From: Stomorhina lunata
Taxonomy: Eukaryota; Arthropoda; Insecta; Diptera; Rhiniidae
Length of the DNA stretch: 64,000 nucleotides
Assembly: GCA_933228675.1 (NCBI GenBank)
Contig: OW121740.1
Location: 131,533,799 to 131,597,798, forward strand
Direction: 5' to 3'
Shown here: positions 46,350 to 57,440 of the stretch, in pieces
How positions within the stretch are numbered: position 1 is the first letter of the stretch
How the letters are laid out: each line of letters opens with the position of its first letter
Notes under the pieces: generated by a model
What the model saw: only the letters and a program-made list of their open reading frames with translations
Databases searched by the model: none
What the model was told of the DNA's origin: nothing
Made by a program: the position numbers and the translations under genes

Positions 46350-49131
46350 TCTCGAAAAATTTAGTATAGTAACATTTTTATATCGAAAAATTTTCTACAG
46401 TCAAATTTTATATCGAAAAATTTTCTATAGTAAAATTTTATGTCGAAAAATTTTCTATAGTAAAATTTTATGTCAAAAAATTTTCTATAGTAAAATTTTA
46501 TGTCAAAAAATTTTCTATAGTAAAATTTTATGTCGAAAAATTTTCTATAGAAAAATTTTTATGTCCAAAAATTTTCTATAGAAAAATTTGTATATCAAAA
46601 AATTTACTATAGAAAAATTTTTATATCGAAAAATTTTTATATCGAAAAATTTTCTATAGAAAAATTTTTATATCGAAAAATTTTCTATAGAAAAATTTTC
46701 TATAGTAAAATTTTATGTGGAAAAATTTTCTATAGTAAAATTTTATGTCGAAAAATTTTCTATAGTAAAATTTTATGTGGAAAAATTTTCTATAATAAAA
46801 TTTTGTGTCGAAAAAATTTCTATAAAAAAATTTGTATGTCCAAAAATTTTCTATAGAAAAATTTTTATGTCGAAAAATTTCTAATAGAAAAATTTTTATA
46901 TCGAAAAATTTTCTAAAGAAAAATTTTAATATCGAAAAATTGTCTTTAGAAAAATTTTTATATCGAAAAATTTTCTATAGAAAAATTTTTATATCGAAAA
47001 ATTTTGTATAGAAAAATTTTTATATCGAAAAATTTTCTATAGAAAAATTTTTTTATCGAAAAATTTTTATATCGAAAAATTTGTGTTGAAAAAATTTCTA
47101 TAAAAAAATTTGTTTGTCCAAAAATTTTCTATAGAAAAATTTTTATGTCGAAAAATTTCTAATAGAAAAATTTTTATATCGAAAAATTTTTATATCGAAA
47201 AATTTTCTTTAGAAAAATTTTTATATCGAAAAATTTTTATATCGAAAAATTTTCTATAGAAAAATTTTTATATCGAAAATTTTTCTATAGAAAAATTTTT
47301 ATATGGAAAAATTTTCTATAGAAAAATTTTTATAACGAAAAATTTTCTATAGAAAAATTTTTATATCGAAAAATTGTTTATAGAAAAATTTTTTTATCGA
47401 AAAATTTTCTGTAAAAAAATTTTTTCATCGAAAAATTTTCTATAAAAAAATTTTTATATCGACAAATATATATATTCTAAAATTTTTATATCGAAAGTTT
47501 TTTCGACAAATTTTTATATTTAAAAAGTTTATATTAAAACATTTTTGTATCAAACAATTTTATGCAGAAAAATTTTTATAAGGAAAATCTTTTTATAGAA
47601 CAACTTTTATACTGAAAAAATAAATTTTAGTAATATTTTTATAATTCGTACTACAGCAAAAATTTTTCTATAGTAAAATTTGTATGTCGAAAAATTTGTA
47701 TCTCAAAAAATTTTGTAAAGAAAAAACTTATTTTCAAAAAATTTTGTATAGATAAATCTTTACATCGAAAATTTTTATATGGAAAAATTTTGTATCGAAA
47801 AATTTTTATATCGAAAAAATTTTTTATACCAAAAATTTTACAACAAAAAATTTCATGTCAAAAATTTTGTTATCTAAAAATTTTATATAGAAAAATTTTG
47901 TACTGAAAAATTGTTTATGGAAACATTTTTTTATCGAAAAACTTTGTTAAGAAAAATATTTATATCGAAAATTTTTTTTTAGAAAAAATTTTGATAACGA
48001 AAAAAAATTATACAAATGTTTCTATAGAAAAATTTTTTACCGAAAAATTTTCTATAGAAAATTTTTTTTACCGAAAAATTTTTTATAGAAAATTTTTTTT
48101 ACCGAAAAATTTTTTATAGAAAATTTTTTTTACCGAAAAATTTTCTATAGAACGAAAAATTTTCTATGGAAAAAATTTTTACCGAAAAAATTTCTTAGAA
48201 AAAAAATTTTTTTTATTGAAAAATTTTCTATAGAAACATTTTTTTATCGAAAAACTCTCTATAGAATAAATTTTATATCGAAAGATGTTTACAACGAAAA
48301 TTTTGCGATAGAAAAAAGTTTGTAACGAAAAATTTTCTATATATTTTTATAACAAAAAAAAAATTCTATAGAACCATTTTTTTAACGAAAAATTTGCAAT
48401 AGAAAAATTTTTATAACGAAAATTTTCTAAATATTTTTACAACAAAAAATTTTCTATAGAAACATTTTTATAACGAAATGTTTTCTACAGAACGAAAAAT
48501 TTTCTGCAGGAAAATTTTCTATAGAAAAATTTTTGTAACGAAAAATATTTATTATGAAAAATTTTTATATAAAAAAAATTTTATAACAAAAAATTTTCTT
48601 TTGAAAAATTTGTATAACAAAAAATTTATACAAGGAACAATTTTTATAACAAAAACAAAAATTTGTATAACAAAAATTTCCTAGAGAAAAACTTTTACAA
48701 GAAAAAATTTTTATATAGAAAATTTTTCTATAGAAAAATTTTTATAGCGAAGAATTTTTACATCGAAAAATTTTCTTTAGAAAAATTTTTATAATGAAAA
48801 ATTTTTTAACTTTTATATAAACATTTTTCTTATAATAAAAAATTTTTATAACGAAAGGTTTTTAATAGAATAATTTTTTTTTAACGAAAACTTTTCTATA
48901 GAAATATTATTATAAAGAAAAATTTTCTGTAGAAAAATTTTTATTACGAAAAATTTTACTAACGAATTGTTTTCTATAGAAGAATTTTTTTTTGTTCAGG
49001 AAAATTTTTATAACGAAATGTTTTCTGTACAAAAATTTTCTATAGAAAAATTTTGTTATCAAAAAAATTTTCTATAGAAAAATTTTGTTATCAAAAAATT
49101 TTCTACAGAAAAATTTTTTATCTAAAATTTC
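46350..49131. repeat. AT-rich ~30-bp array, mixed spacers (longest block)
   Basis: Nearly 2.8 kb of A-run/T-run units. Sub-blocks use different second spacers: TATGTCG with CTATAGTAAAATT (46,380-46,850), TATATCG (46,600-47,450), ACCG (48,030-48,200), ATAACG (48,300-49,000). The CTATAG palindrome is common to all. Neighbouring units share spacers, so each sub-block expanded locally. Confidence 0.93.
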
Positions 49132-49450
49132 AAGAATGTGGGAAGTGAAGGTAGATGAAAACTGAAAAATGTTTGTTTTTGTTCAGTCGATAATCTACGC
49201 TTTTACTTATGGTTTATGAACATTATTCTTTAAAGTTTTGTTTGTAAATTTAGTAATAATGCGAGGTTTTCGATCTGTCTAAATTGGGGATAATCCTCCT
49301 GAAGAGATGGCTTAACCAATCATCGAAACGCGTCGAGGACTTTGGTTTCTCCGCAAACATTTTTTGGCTTTTTATCAATAAATTGGTCTGTTACATTAAT
49401 AAATAAATGTAACAGATTTGGGATAAAATGCGAATAATCTTCTTTTTGAA
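49132..49450 (+). repeat. Hammerhead-bearing dispersed repeat, copy F
   Basis: The most complete copy of the 23.0/42.3-kb subfamily: 'GTGAAGGTAGATGAAAACTG', 'GTCGATAATCTACGC' (a small palindrome), 'TTTTACTTATGGTTTATGAA', 'GCGAGGTTTTCGATCTGTC', ribozyme core, 'TTTCTCCGCAAACATTTTTT', TTATCAATAAATTGG, 'GTAACAGATTTGGGA', then 'ATGCGAATAATC' leading into the next array. AT arrays abut both ends. Confidence 0.87.
49286..49352 (+). ncRNA. Hammerhead ribozyme motif, copy F
   Basis: Outer stem I GGGGA (49,286-49,290) with TCTCC (49,348-49,352); inner stem I TCCTC (49,294-49,298) with GAGGA (49,335-49,339), perfect; core CTGAAGA (49,299-49,305); stem II GATGG with TCATC, one G-T pair; loop CTTAACCAA; GAAA 49,325-49,328; CGCGTC ending at the predicted cleavage base C49,334. 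Complete core, so activity is plausible. Stem III is again the self-complementary ACGCGT. Confidence 0.85.
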
Positions 49451-50115
49451 AAAAAATTTCTTTAGAAATTTTTATATTAAAGATATTTTATATTGAAAAG
49501 TTTTTTTTAGAAAAATTTTTGTATTGGAAAAATTTTCCATAAAAAAAAATTAAGATCCTGAAATTTTCTATAGAAATATTTTTTAATCCTAAAAAAATTT
49601 TAAGTCGTAAAATTTTCTATCAAAAAATTTGCAAATCCTTTCGATTTAAATAAAATTTTCTAAAGAAAATGTTTTAAATCGAAAAATTTTCTAACGAAAC
49701 ATTTTTATATAGAGATATTTTTTATAAAAACATTAACGAAAAATTTTCTATATCAAAATTTTTCATTTTAAAATTTTCTACAGAAAAATTTTTTTGTCCA
49801 AAAATTTTCTATAGGAAAATTTTTATATATAAAAAGTTTCTGTAGAAAAAATTTTATAACAAAAACTGTTATATATTTTTTAAATAAAACAATTTCTTAT
49901 ATAAAAATTTGTTTCAAATCAAAATATTTCCTATAGATTTTTTTAATATCGAAAATTTTTTATCAAAAAAATTTATTCATTTTATTTTATTTTTTTATTG
50001 TATTCCTTAGAAAAATGTATGTATCGAAAAGTTTTTATATGAAAAATTTTCTATAAAAAATAAAATTTTATATCGAAAAATTTTCTCTAAAAAGATTTTA
50101 TATCTGAAAATTTGT
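49451..50115. repeat. AT-rich ~30-bp array, decayed right part
   Basis: Degenerate A-run/T-run units following hammerhead copy F, fading out near 50,115. Confidence 0.8.
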
Positions 50116-51329
50116 AAATTTTATATTAACAAAATTTCTTTCAAATGATATTTATTTATATATTTTATTAAAAGAAATTTGAGGCCCACTGTTCAAATTT
50201 TCTTATTTCTTCATTTACCAGATTAACAAGTTTAACTTCTTTTCTAAACAGATTTATGAATTTAAAAAAGAAAACACCTTTTAGATTAATAACATGCAAG
50301 TCTGCCTGATAAGTCTAAAACTGCAATAGATTTATTCCTCTTTATTATTATCCGTTAATATTATCATCATAATTATAAAAAATTTTCCACTATCTCTTCA
50401 AAATGTTTTTAATTGCTTAAAATATTTAACAGAAATAAATATTTTATGACTTGAAAATTTCATGCAACAATTTCAATTTTGCTGCTATATTATTTAATTA
50501 CAATTAAATGATAATAATTAAGTTGAAATATCACTTGGCTTAATTACAAATGACAGTGAATGTTTTTTCTGTTTCATACTCGTACAGACAGAACGACTGA
50601 CAGACGGACGGACAAAGAAAGAAGCCAACTCAACCTAACCAGCCATCCAACAAGTCAGTCAGTTTGTGAGTTCAGTCAGTCATAAAGTTATAAAGCTGTT
50701 TTGTTCGCTTGATAAAAAGTGAGTTTGCAACATGCGATGCAATGGATGTTGCGTTGCTGCAAATGACATAAAAAACTAAATTTAATGCTGCAAAAAATTA
50801 ATGCAGACAGTAGCAGCAACAACACCAGCAATACTCGTATGTTGCATATTTAACAAAGGAGGTGTTCAGGAATGAACACAGGGAGTAGATAAGATTTTAA
50901 ATTTATTAAGCGAATTTCTGTATAAAGTGTTGGGGTTCACTTAAAGTAATTTTCATTGTTTTGAGATTGAATTTTCATGAATTTCAAATTTTATTTAATT
51001 TAATTTTAAGTGTTTAGTCAGGGTACCCCTATTAAATGGAGTGCTGACAGCTTAAAGTACTTATTTAAGTAAAAAGTAAACAGATGTAAAAAATTTTCAG
51101 ATCATTGGAATGAACATTATTATAATGTGACAACGATTTATAATTGTTGTTGATATATAAAAGCTTTGATCTTGAGAAGAAGTTTATGATTTGGAAAATG
51201 AGAATTATTAAAAATAAATTTAAGACTAACCAAAAGACATTACGTAACACAACACCAAATTAAAGCGCAGTACTAATAAACAAATCTACTAAGGCTTAAC
51301 TACAAATTAAAAATAAATAAATTCTATAT
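50116..51329. other. AT-rich sequence without a supported gene
   Basis: A GC-balanced patch at 50,560-50,870 contains 'CAGACGGACGGACAAAG' and GCAGCAACAACA-like simple sequence. No reading frame with recognisable motifs. Confidence 0.4.
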
Positions 51330-51860
51330 AAAACTTTTATATCAAAAACCTTGTCATTGCATATAATTTTTTATATAGAAAAATTTTAATATCGAAGAAT
51401 GTTCTACAGAAATATTTTTATATCAAATTCTATAGAAAAATTTTTATATCGAAAAATATTCTGTAGAAACATTTTTATATCGAAAAATTTTCTATAGAAA
51501 CAATTTTGTATCGAAAAATTTTCTATACAAAAATTTTTAAATCGAAAAATTTTCTATACAAAAATTTTTAAATCGAAAAATTTTCTATACAAAAATTTTT
51601 AAATCGAAAAATTTTCTATAGAAAAATTTTTATATCGAAAAATTTTCTATAGAAAAATTTTTATATATAAAAATGAAAGAAATAAATTTTCTATAGAAAA
51701 ATTATATATCAAAAAATTTCTTTTATCGAAAAATTTTTGTATAAAAATATTTTCTATAAAAAATGTTAGTAACGAAATTTTATTTACAAATGCTTTACAT
51801 CGAAAAACTTTTTATACAAACAATTTTTTATCGATAAATTTTCTTTTAAAAAAAATTTTA
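51330..51860. repeat. AT-rich ~30-bp array, AAATCG/TATATCG variant
   Basis: About 17 units. A run of near-identical 'AAATCGAAAAATTTTCTATAC' units (51,530-51,620) alternates with TATATCG units. It is interrupted on its right by the foldback structure at 51,861. Confidence 0.88.
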
Positions 51861-52542
51861 TTTATTTGGGAATTAATTATTCGAACATTAGAGTTGATTG
51901 AAAAATTAGGTTTAATCAGGCTTAAGTTCATTTAACTTTCAAATTATTAATTTTGAAAATTTGAAAAGTAATTGTTGAGAAAAACTGTATGTAAATGCAA
52001 CGTGCCCTTTGCTTTTATTTTCAAAATTAATAATTTGAAAGTGAAATGAACTTAAGCCTGATTAAACCTAATTTTTCAATCAACTCTAAAGTTCGAATAA
52101 TTAATTCCCAAATAAATAAAAGCAAAGGGCACGTTGCATTTACATACATTCATGTAATTTACTTACATACATATTTTGTTAACATTGTTACTATTCTAAA
52201 AACAGCATCAAACCAAAAAGTCTTGTTCTTCTCTACATGCCAACGGCAAGTGAAAAGATCGAGCAAAACAAGTAATAGGAGAATACACAATAAATTAAAC
52301 GTAGTGATGTTCGATCAAACTCAATGAGTTAAATTGATGATTATCTCTGCAATTTGACAACTCGACTGTGGTCGAGGGCGCTAAGTGCTGATGACGTCCT
52401 GTGGCGGGACAGAAATTGCAATCCACTGAGCCGCGTTCAAAAATAATTTTTTCAGTTTTTCTCCACAATTACTTTTCAAATTTTCAAAATTAATAATTTG
52501 AAAGTTAAATGAACTTAAGCCTGATTAAACCTAATTTTTCAA
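51861..52542. mobile_element. Foldback element enclosing a second hammerhead-like motif
   Basis: Terminal arms 51,898-51,987 and 52,453-52,542 are 90-bp inverted repeats with one mismatch. Inside, 52,017-52,117 is a further inverted copy of 51,861-51,960, itself flanked by a ~30-bp inverted pair (51,988-52,016 and 52,118-52,146, GCAACGTGCCCTTTGC core). Several mutually exclusive hairpins are therefore possible. No transposase. It lies between AT arrays and could be a non-autonomous DNA element or a rearranged retro-element. A 93-codon frame (52,046-52,327) crosses these repeats and is not supported as a gene. Confidence 0.8.
52380..52431 (+). ncRNA. Second hammerhead-like motif, different family
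   Basis: GCTAAGTG (52,380-52,387) pairs with CACTGAGC (52,424-52,431) as 4 bp, an A-G mismatch, then 3 bp: stem I. Core CTGATGA 52,388-52,394. Stem II is GTCC with GGAC around TGTGGCG. GAAA 52,412-52,415. Stem III is the self-complementary ATTGCAAT, ending in TC with predicted cleavage after C52,423. The one flaw is a C-A mismatch where stem II meets the core (normally G-C). A 6-bp hairpin (CTCGAC, TGTG, GTCGAG) lies just upstream. Sequence and stems are unrelated to the other hammerheads here. Plausible but weaker than those. Confidence 0.6.
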
Positions 52543-52621
52543 AAAATTTTTATATTAAAAAGTTTTTTATAGAAATATTTTTATATCAAAAAATCTTGTA
52601 TAAAAATATCTTAATATCAAA

Positions 52622-52695
52622 AATATTTATTACAATAATAAATAATTGTAATGGATTGGGATCATAGTGCAATACACTACAGTAAAACTTTTTAA
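52622..52695. repeat. Solo end fragment of the hammerhead-bearing repeat
   Basis: ATTACAATAATAAATAATTG, then 'GGGATCATAGTGCAATACAC' and TACAGTAAAACTTTTT: the same block as the right end of copy E, embedded in the array with no ribozyme core. Confidence 0.8.
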
Positions 52696-54231
52696 AATTT
52701 TTTTTATAGAAATATTCTTATTTCAATTTTTCTATAGAAAATTTTATATCAATTTTTCTATAGAAAATTTTATATCAATTTTTCTATAGAAAATAGAAAA
52801 TTTTTCAATAGAAAATTTTTAATATAAAAGTTTTTCAATAAAAATATTTTTAATGACAAAATTTTTATGTCGAAACATTTTCTGTAGAAAAATTTTCCAT
52901 AGAACAATTTTTATATCCAAAAATTTTTATATCGAAACATTTGTTATAGAGAAATTTTTTATAGAACAATTTTTATATCGAAAAATTTTCTATAGAAAAC
53001 ATTTGCATTGAAAAATTTAACAAAAAAAAATTTTATATTGAAAAACTTTTGATAGAAAAGTTTTTAAATCGAAAAATTTTCTATAACAAAATTTTTATAT
53101 CGAAAAGTTTTCTATATAAAAATTTATTATCGAAAAATTTTCTATTGAAAAATTTTCTATTGAAAAATTTTTATATCGAAAAATTTTTATATCGAAAAAT
53201 TTTTATATCGAAAACTTTTATATCGAAAAATTTTAATTAATTAATTTTCAATAAAAAAATTTTATATCGAAAAATTTTCTATAGAAAAATTTTTATATCG
53301 GAAAATTTCCTATAAAAAAATTTTTATATCGAAAAATTTTTAGATCGAAAAATTTTCTATCGAAAAATTTTTGTATCGAAAAAGTTTCTATCGAAAAATT
53401 TTTATAAGAAAAATTTTCTATCGAAAAATTTTTTTATCGAAAAAGTTTCTATCGAAAAATTTTTATAAGAAAAATTTTCTATAGAAAAATTTTTATATCG
53501 AACAATTTTCTATAGAAAACTTTTGCATTGAAAAATTTAACAAAAAAAATTTTATATTGAAAAACTTTTGATAGAAAAGTTTTTAAATCGAAAAATTTTC
53601 TATAACAAAATTTTTATATCGAAAAGTTTTCTATATAAAAATTTATTATCGAAAAATTTTCTATAGAAAAATTTTTATATCGAAAATTTTTATATCGAAA
53701 AATTTTAAGAAATTAATTTCCAATAAAAAAATTTTATATCGAAAAATTTTCTATAGAAAAATTTTTATATCGAAAAATTTTCTATAGAAAAATTTGTATG
53801 TCGAAAAATTTTCTATAGAAAAATTTTTATATCGGAAAATTTTCTAAAGAAAAATTTTTATATCGAAAAATTTTCTATAGAAAAATTTTCTATCGAAAAA
53901 TTTTTTTATCGAAAAAGTTTCTATCGAAAAATTTTTATAAGAAAAATTTTCTATAGAAAAATTTTTATATCGAAAAATTTTCTATAGAAAAATTTTTATA
54001 TAGAAAAATTTTCTATAGAAAATTTTTTATATCGAAAAATTTTCTATGGAAAGATTTTTGTATCTAAAAATTTTCTATAAAAAAATTTTTATATCGAAAA
54101 ATTTTTTATAGAAAAATTTTCTATACACAAATTTTTATATCGAAAAATTTTCTATAGACAAATTTTTATATCGAAAAATTTTCTATAGACAAACTTTTAT
54201 ATCGAAAAATTTTCTATAGAAAAACTTTTAT

Positions 54232-54312
54232 ATATTTGTTGGTTTTATCAAAAAACTATTTATTTTAATAACAAATAATTTAAATAATTTGGGAACTTAG
54301 TGCAATACACAA
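54232..54312. repeat. Solo end fragment (diverged)
   Basis: 'TTGGTTTTATCAAAAAACTA', TTTATTTTAATAACAAATAATT, then 'GGGAACTTAGTGCAATACAC': the same end block, more diverged, at the right part of the array. Confidence 0.75.
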
Positions 54313-54440
54313 GAATTTTGAAAAATGTTTATATTGAAAAAATTTTTTATAGAAAAATTTTGGATAGAAATATTTTTATATTGAACAATTTTCTATAAGC
54401 GAATTTTTATATCCATAAATTTTTTATAAAAAACTTTTGG

Positions 54441-55469
54441 CTATCTATTTATTATAGTCTCAGCTGAATAACCTGAACCAAAAGCAACTTGATTCATATA
54501 AGGCCAGTATAGACAGAAAAATGTCCAGTTTATGCACTTAAAAAAGTAATACCACATAAAACATGGGCTAAACAGAATTTATTAATCCGACTTGTTTTTT
54601 TCCTAACACTAACCGTTTTAATAATTTATTTAAAACTGTTTAAATCTGTAAATTTTCTCACTCATCGCAATTAAAATACCATTTTTCTCAAATTTTTATT
54701 TTAAATCACATTTTCAGTCTTTAAGCTGTTAAATGGTAAAATTCATCATAATGACATTTCTCAAATGCGTAAATCTCTTATAAAACATGTTTAAAATATA
54801 CTATTATTTTTTTTATAATTTCGATAATTTCAATATCCCGTTTTGAAAAGTAATGACTTGCATTTCACTTTTGATGGGTTAATAATGATCTATTAGAAAG
54901 AAGGAGCATTATTTAAAGTGGAAATATCATTATTCAACTTTAGAGTTGTTGAAAGAAAAAAAATTAAAAAATTAAATATTTTAATTTACTGAAGCCGTTT
55001 TGCTGGAGATTAAAGCTTGGCTACTTTGAATAAGGAGACTCATGGATGATTGAATAAACAGACAGACAGACAGACAGACAAACTATAGGAATTGATGGCT
55101 TTTTTATTTACACTTTATAGTTTTAAGTGCAATTAATATATATTTTTGTTTGTAGTTTTGTTTTTTTAATGCAAAGTATGTTAAATGTATCTTTGATTGT
55201 TTTTGTTGTCATTTTTATTTTTCAAAATGACATTCGTTGCGCTTTATTTAAAAGCATTCAGCGGTGTCTTAGCACATCATCATCTACATCGACTTCGTCG
55301 CAGTCGCAGTCTCAGCGTCATCTTCATCTCCATCTCGTTTTCATCATCAGCATATCAACATTAGCATTTAACATGCAACATGGGAGCATCATCACCATCG
55401 TCGTCATCTGCATTTTTCAAATAAAATCCAGCAAATGTTTGAAAGAGTGAAATTTAAAAAAAAAAAAAT
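54441..55469. other. Sequence without a supported gene; simple repeats
   Basis: (CAGA)n at 55,060-55,082 and a CATC/GTCG-rich stretch at 55,270-55,410. The 107-codon frame at 55,127-55,450 is hydrophobic, then Ser/Gln/His-rich because of these simple repeats; I do not call it a gene. Confidence 0.45.
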
Positions 55470-57440
55470 ATATAAAAATTTTTCGATATAAAATTTTTTC
55501 GATCAAAAATTTTTATATTAAAAATTTTTCTATAGAAAAATGTTTATATTGAAAATTTTTCTATAGAATAATTTTTATATTGAAAATTTTTCTATACAAT
55601 AATTTTTATATTGAAAATTTTTCTATAAAAAAAATTTTTATATTGAAAATTTTTCTATAGAAAAATTTTTATATTGAAAATTTTTCTACAGAAAAATTTT
55701 TATATCGAAAATGTGTCTATGGTTTTATGAAAAAACTATTTATTACAACAATAAATAATTATAATGAATTGGGATCTTAGTGCAATAGACTACAGTAAAA
55801 TTTTTTAATTACAAATTTGGATATCGAAAAATTTTCTATAGAAAAATTTTTTTATCGAAAATTTTTCTATAGGAAAATTTTATGTATCGAAAGTTTTTCT
55901 ATATAAAAATTTTTATACCGAAAATATTTATTTTATACCGAAATATTATATCGAAAATTTTTCGATAGAGAAATTTTCGATATAAAAAATTTTTCTATAG
56001 AAAAATTTTGATATCAAAAATTTTTCTATATAAAAATTTTGATACCGAAAATTTTTCTATAGAAAAATTTTGATACCAAATATTTTTCTATAGAAAAATT
56101 TTGATATCGATTTCGAAATTTTTTCTGTAGAACAATTTTTATATCGAAAATTTTTCTATAGAAAAATTTTTATATCGAAAATTTTTCTATAGAAAAATTT
56201 TTATATCGAAAATTTTTCTATAGAAAAATTTTTATATCGAAAATTTTTCTATAGAAAAACTTTTATATCGAAAATTTTTCTATAGAAAAATTTTTATATC
56301 GAAAATTTTTCTATAGAAAAATTTTTATATCGAAAATTTTTCTATAGAAAAATTTTTATATCGAAAATTTTTCTATAGAAAAATTTTTATATCGAAAATT
56401 TTTCTATAGAAAAATTTTTATATCGAAAATTTTTCTATAGAAAAATTTTTATATCGAAAATTTTTCTATAGAAAAATTTTTATATCGAAAATTTTTCTAT
56501 AGAAAAATTTTTATATCGAAAATTTTTATATCGAAAATTTTTCTATAGAAAAGTTTTTATATCGAAAATTTTTCTATAGAAAAGTTTTTGTATCAAAAAT
56601 TTTTCTATAGAAACATTTTTATATCGAAAATTTTTCTACATAAAAATTTTTCTACCGAAAATTTTTCTATTGAAAAATTTTTATATCGAAAATTTTTGTA
56701 TAGAAAATTTTTATTTCAAAATTTATTCTATAGAAATTTTTTTATATCGAAAATTTTTCTATAGAAAATTTTTATATCAAAAATTTTTCTATAGAAAAAT
56801 TTTTCTTTAGAAAAATTTTTGTATAGAAAATTTTTTTATAGAAAAATTTTTCTATAGAAAAATTTTTCTTTAGAAACATTTTTGTATCGAAAATTTTTTT
56901 ATATAAAAATTTTTATATCGAAAATTTCTGTAGAAAAATTTTTATATCGAAAATTTTTCTATAGAAAAATTTTAATATAGAAAATTTTTCTATAGAAAAA
57001 TTTTAATATCGAAAATTTTTCTATAGAAAAACTTTAATATCGAAAATTTTTCTATAGAAAAATTTTAATATCGAACATTTTTCCATAGAAAAATTTGTAC
57101 ATCGAAAATTTTTCTATAGAAAAATTTATATATATCGAAATATATCGAAAATTTTTCTATAGAAAAATTTTTATATCGAAAATTTTTCTATAGAAAAATT
57201 TTTATATCGAAAATTTTTCTATAGAAAAATTTTTATATCGAAAATTTTTCAATACAAAAAATTTTATGGCAAAATATTATATCGAAAAATTAATGGCAAA
57301 ATTTTATATCGAAAATTTTTCTATTCAATTCAATTTTCCATAGAAACATTTTTATGCCAAAAATTTTTGCATCGAAAATTTTTTTATTGAACAATAAAAT
57401 ATTCTGGAGTAGATTTTGTATATCCAAAAATTTTCTAAAG
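55470..57440. repeat. AT-rich ~30-bp array, TATATCGAAAATTTTTC variant (most homogeneous)
   Basis: Very regular units (TATATCGAAAATTTTTCTAT, AG, A-run, T-run). About 14 nearly identical copies lie in a row at 56,140-56,560 and others at 57,150-57,245. The A-run/T-run lengths (4A then 5T beside CTATAG) differ from the other blocks, so this block amplified separately. Interrupted by a solo end fragment at 55,715-55,810. Confidence 0.94.
55715..55810. repeat. Solo end fragment of the hammerhead-bearing repeat
   Basis: 'GGTTTTATGAAAAAACTATT', TATTACAACAATAAATAATT, 'GGGATCTTAGTGCAATAGAC', TACAGTAAAATTTTTTAATT: the copy-E end block inside the array. Confidence 0.8.

Larger units (their letters stand above)
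52543..54440. repeat. AT-rich ~30-bp array, TATATCG-spacer variant
   Basis: A-run/T-run units with CTATAG palindromes and TATATCG spacers. A higher-order duplication is visible: the block around 52,975-53,240 (GCATTGAAAAATTTAAC.., CTTTTGATAGAAAAG..) recurs at 53,510-53,720, about 530 bp apart. Interrupted by solo end fragments at 52,622-52,695 and 54,232-54,312. Confidence 0.92.

Noticed and set aside
55341..55353. Minus-strand CTGATGA in the CATC-rich stretch
   Set aside because: Arises from simple repeats; no stem II or GAAA follows.
55127..55450. 107-codon open frame with Ser/Gln/His-rich segment
   Set aside because: Begins at a near-cognate codon; the Ser/Gln/His stretch comes from CATC/GTCG simple repeats and nothing resembles a known domain.
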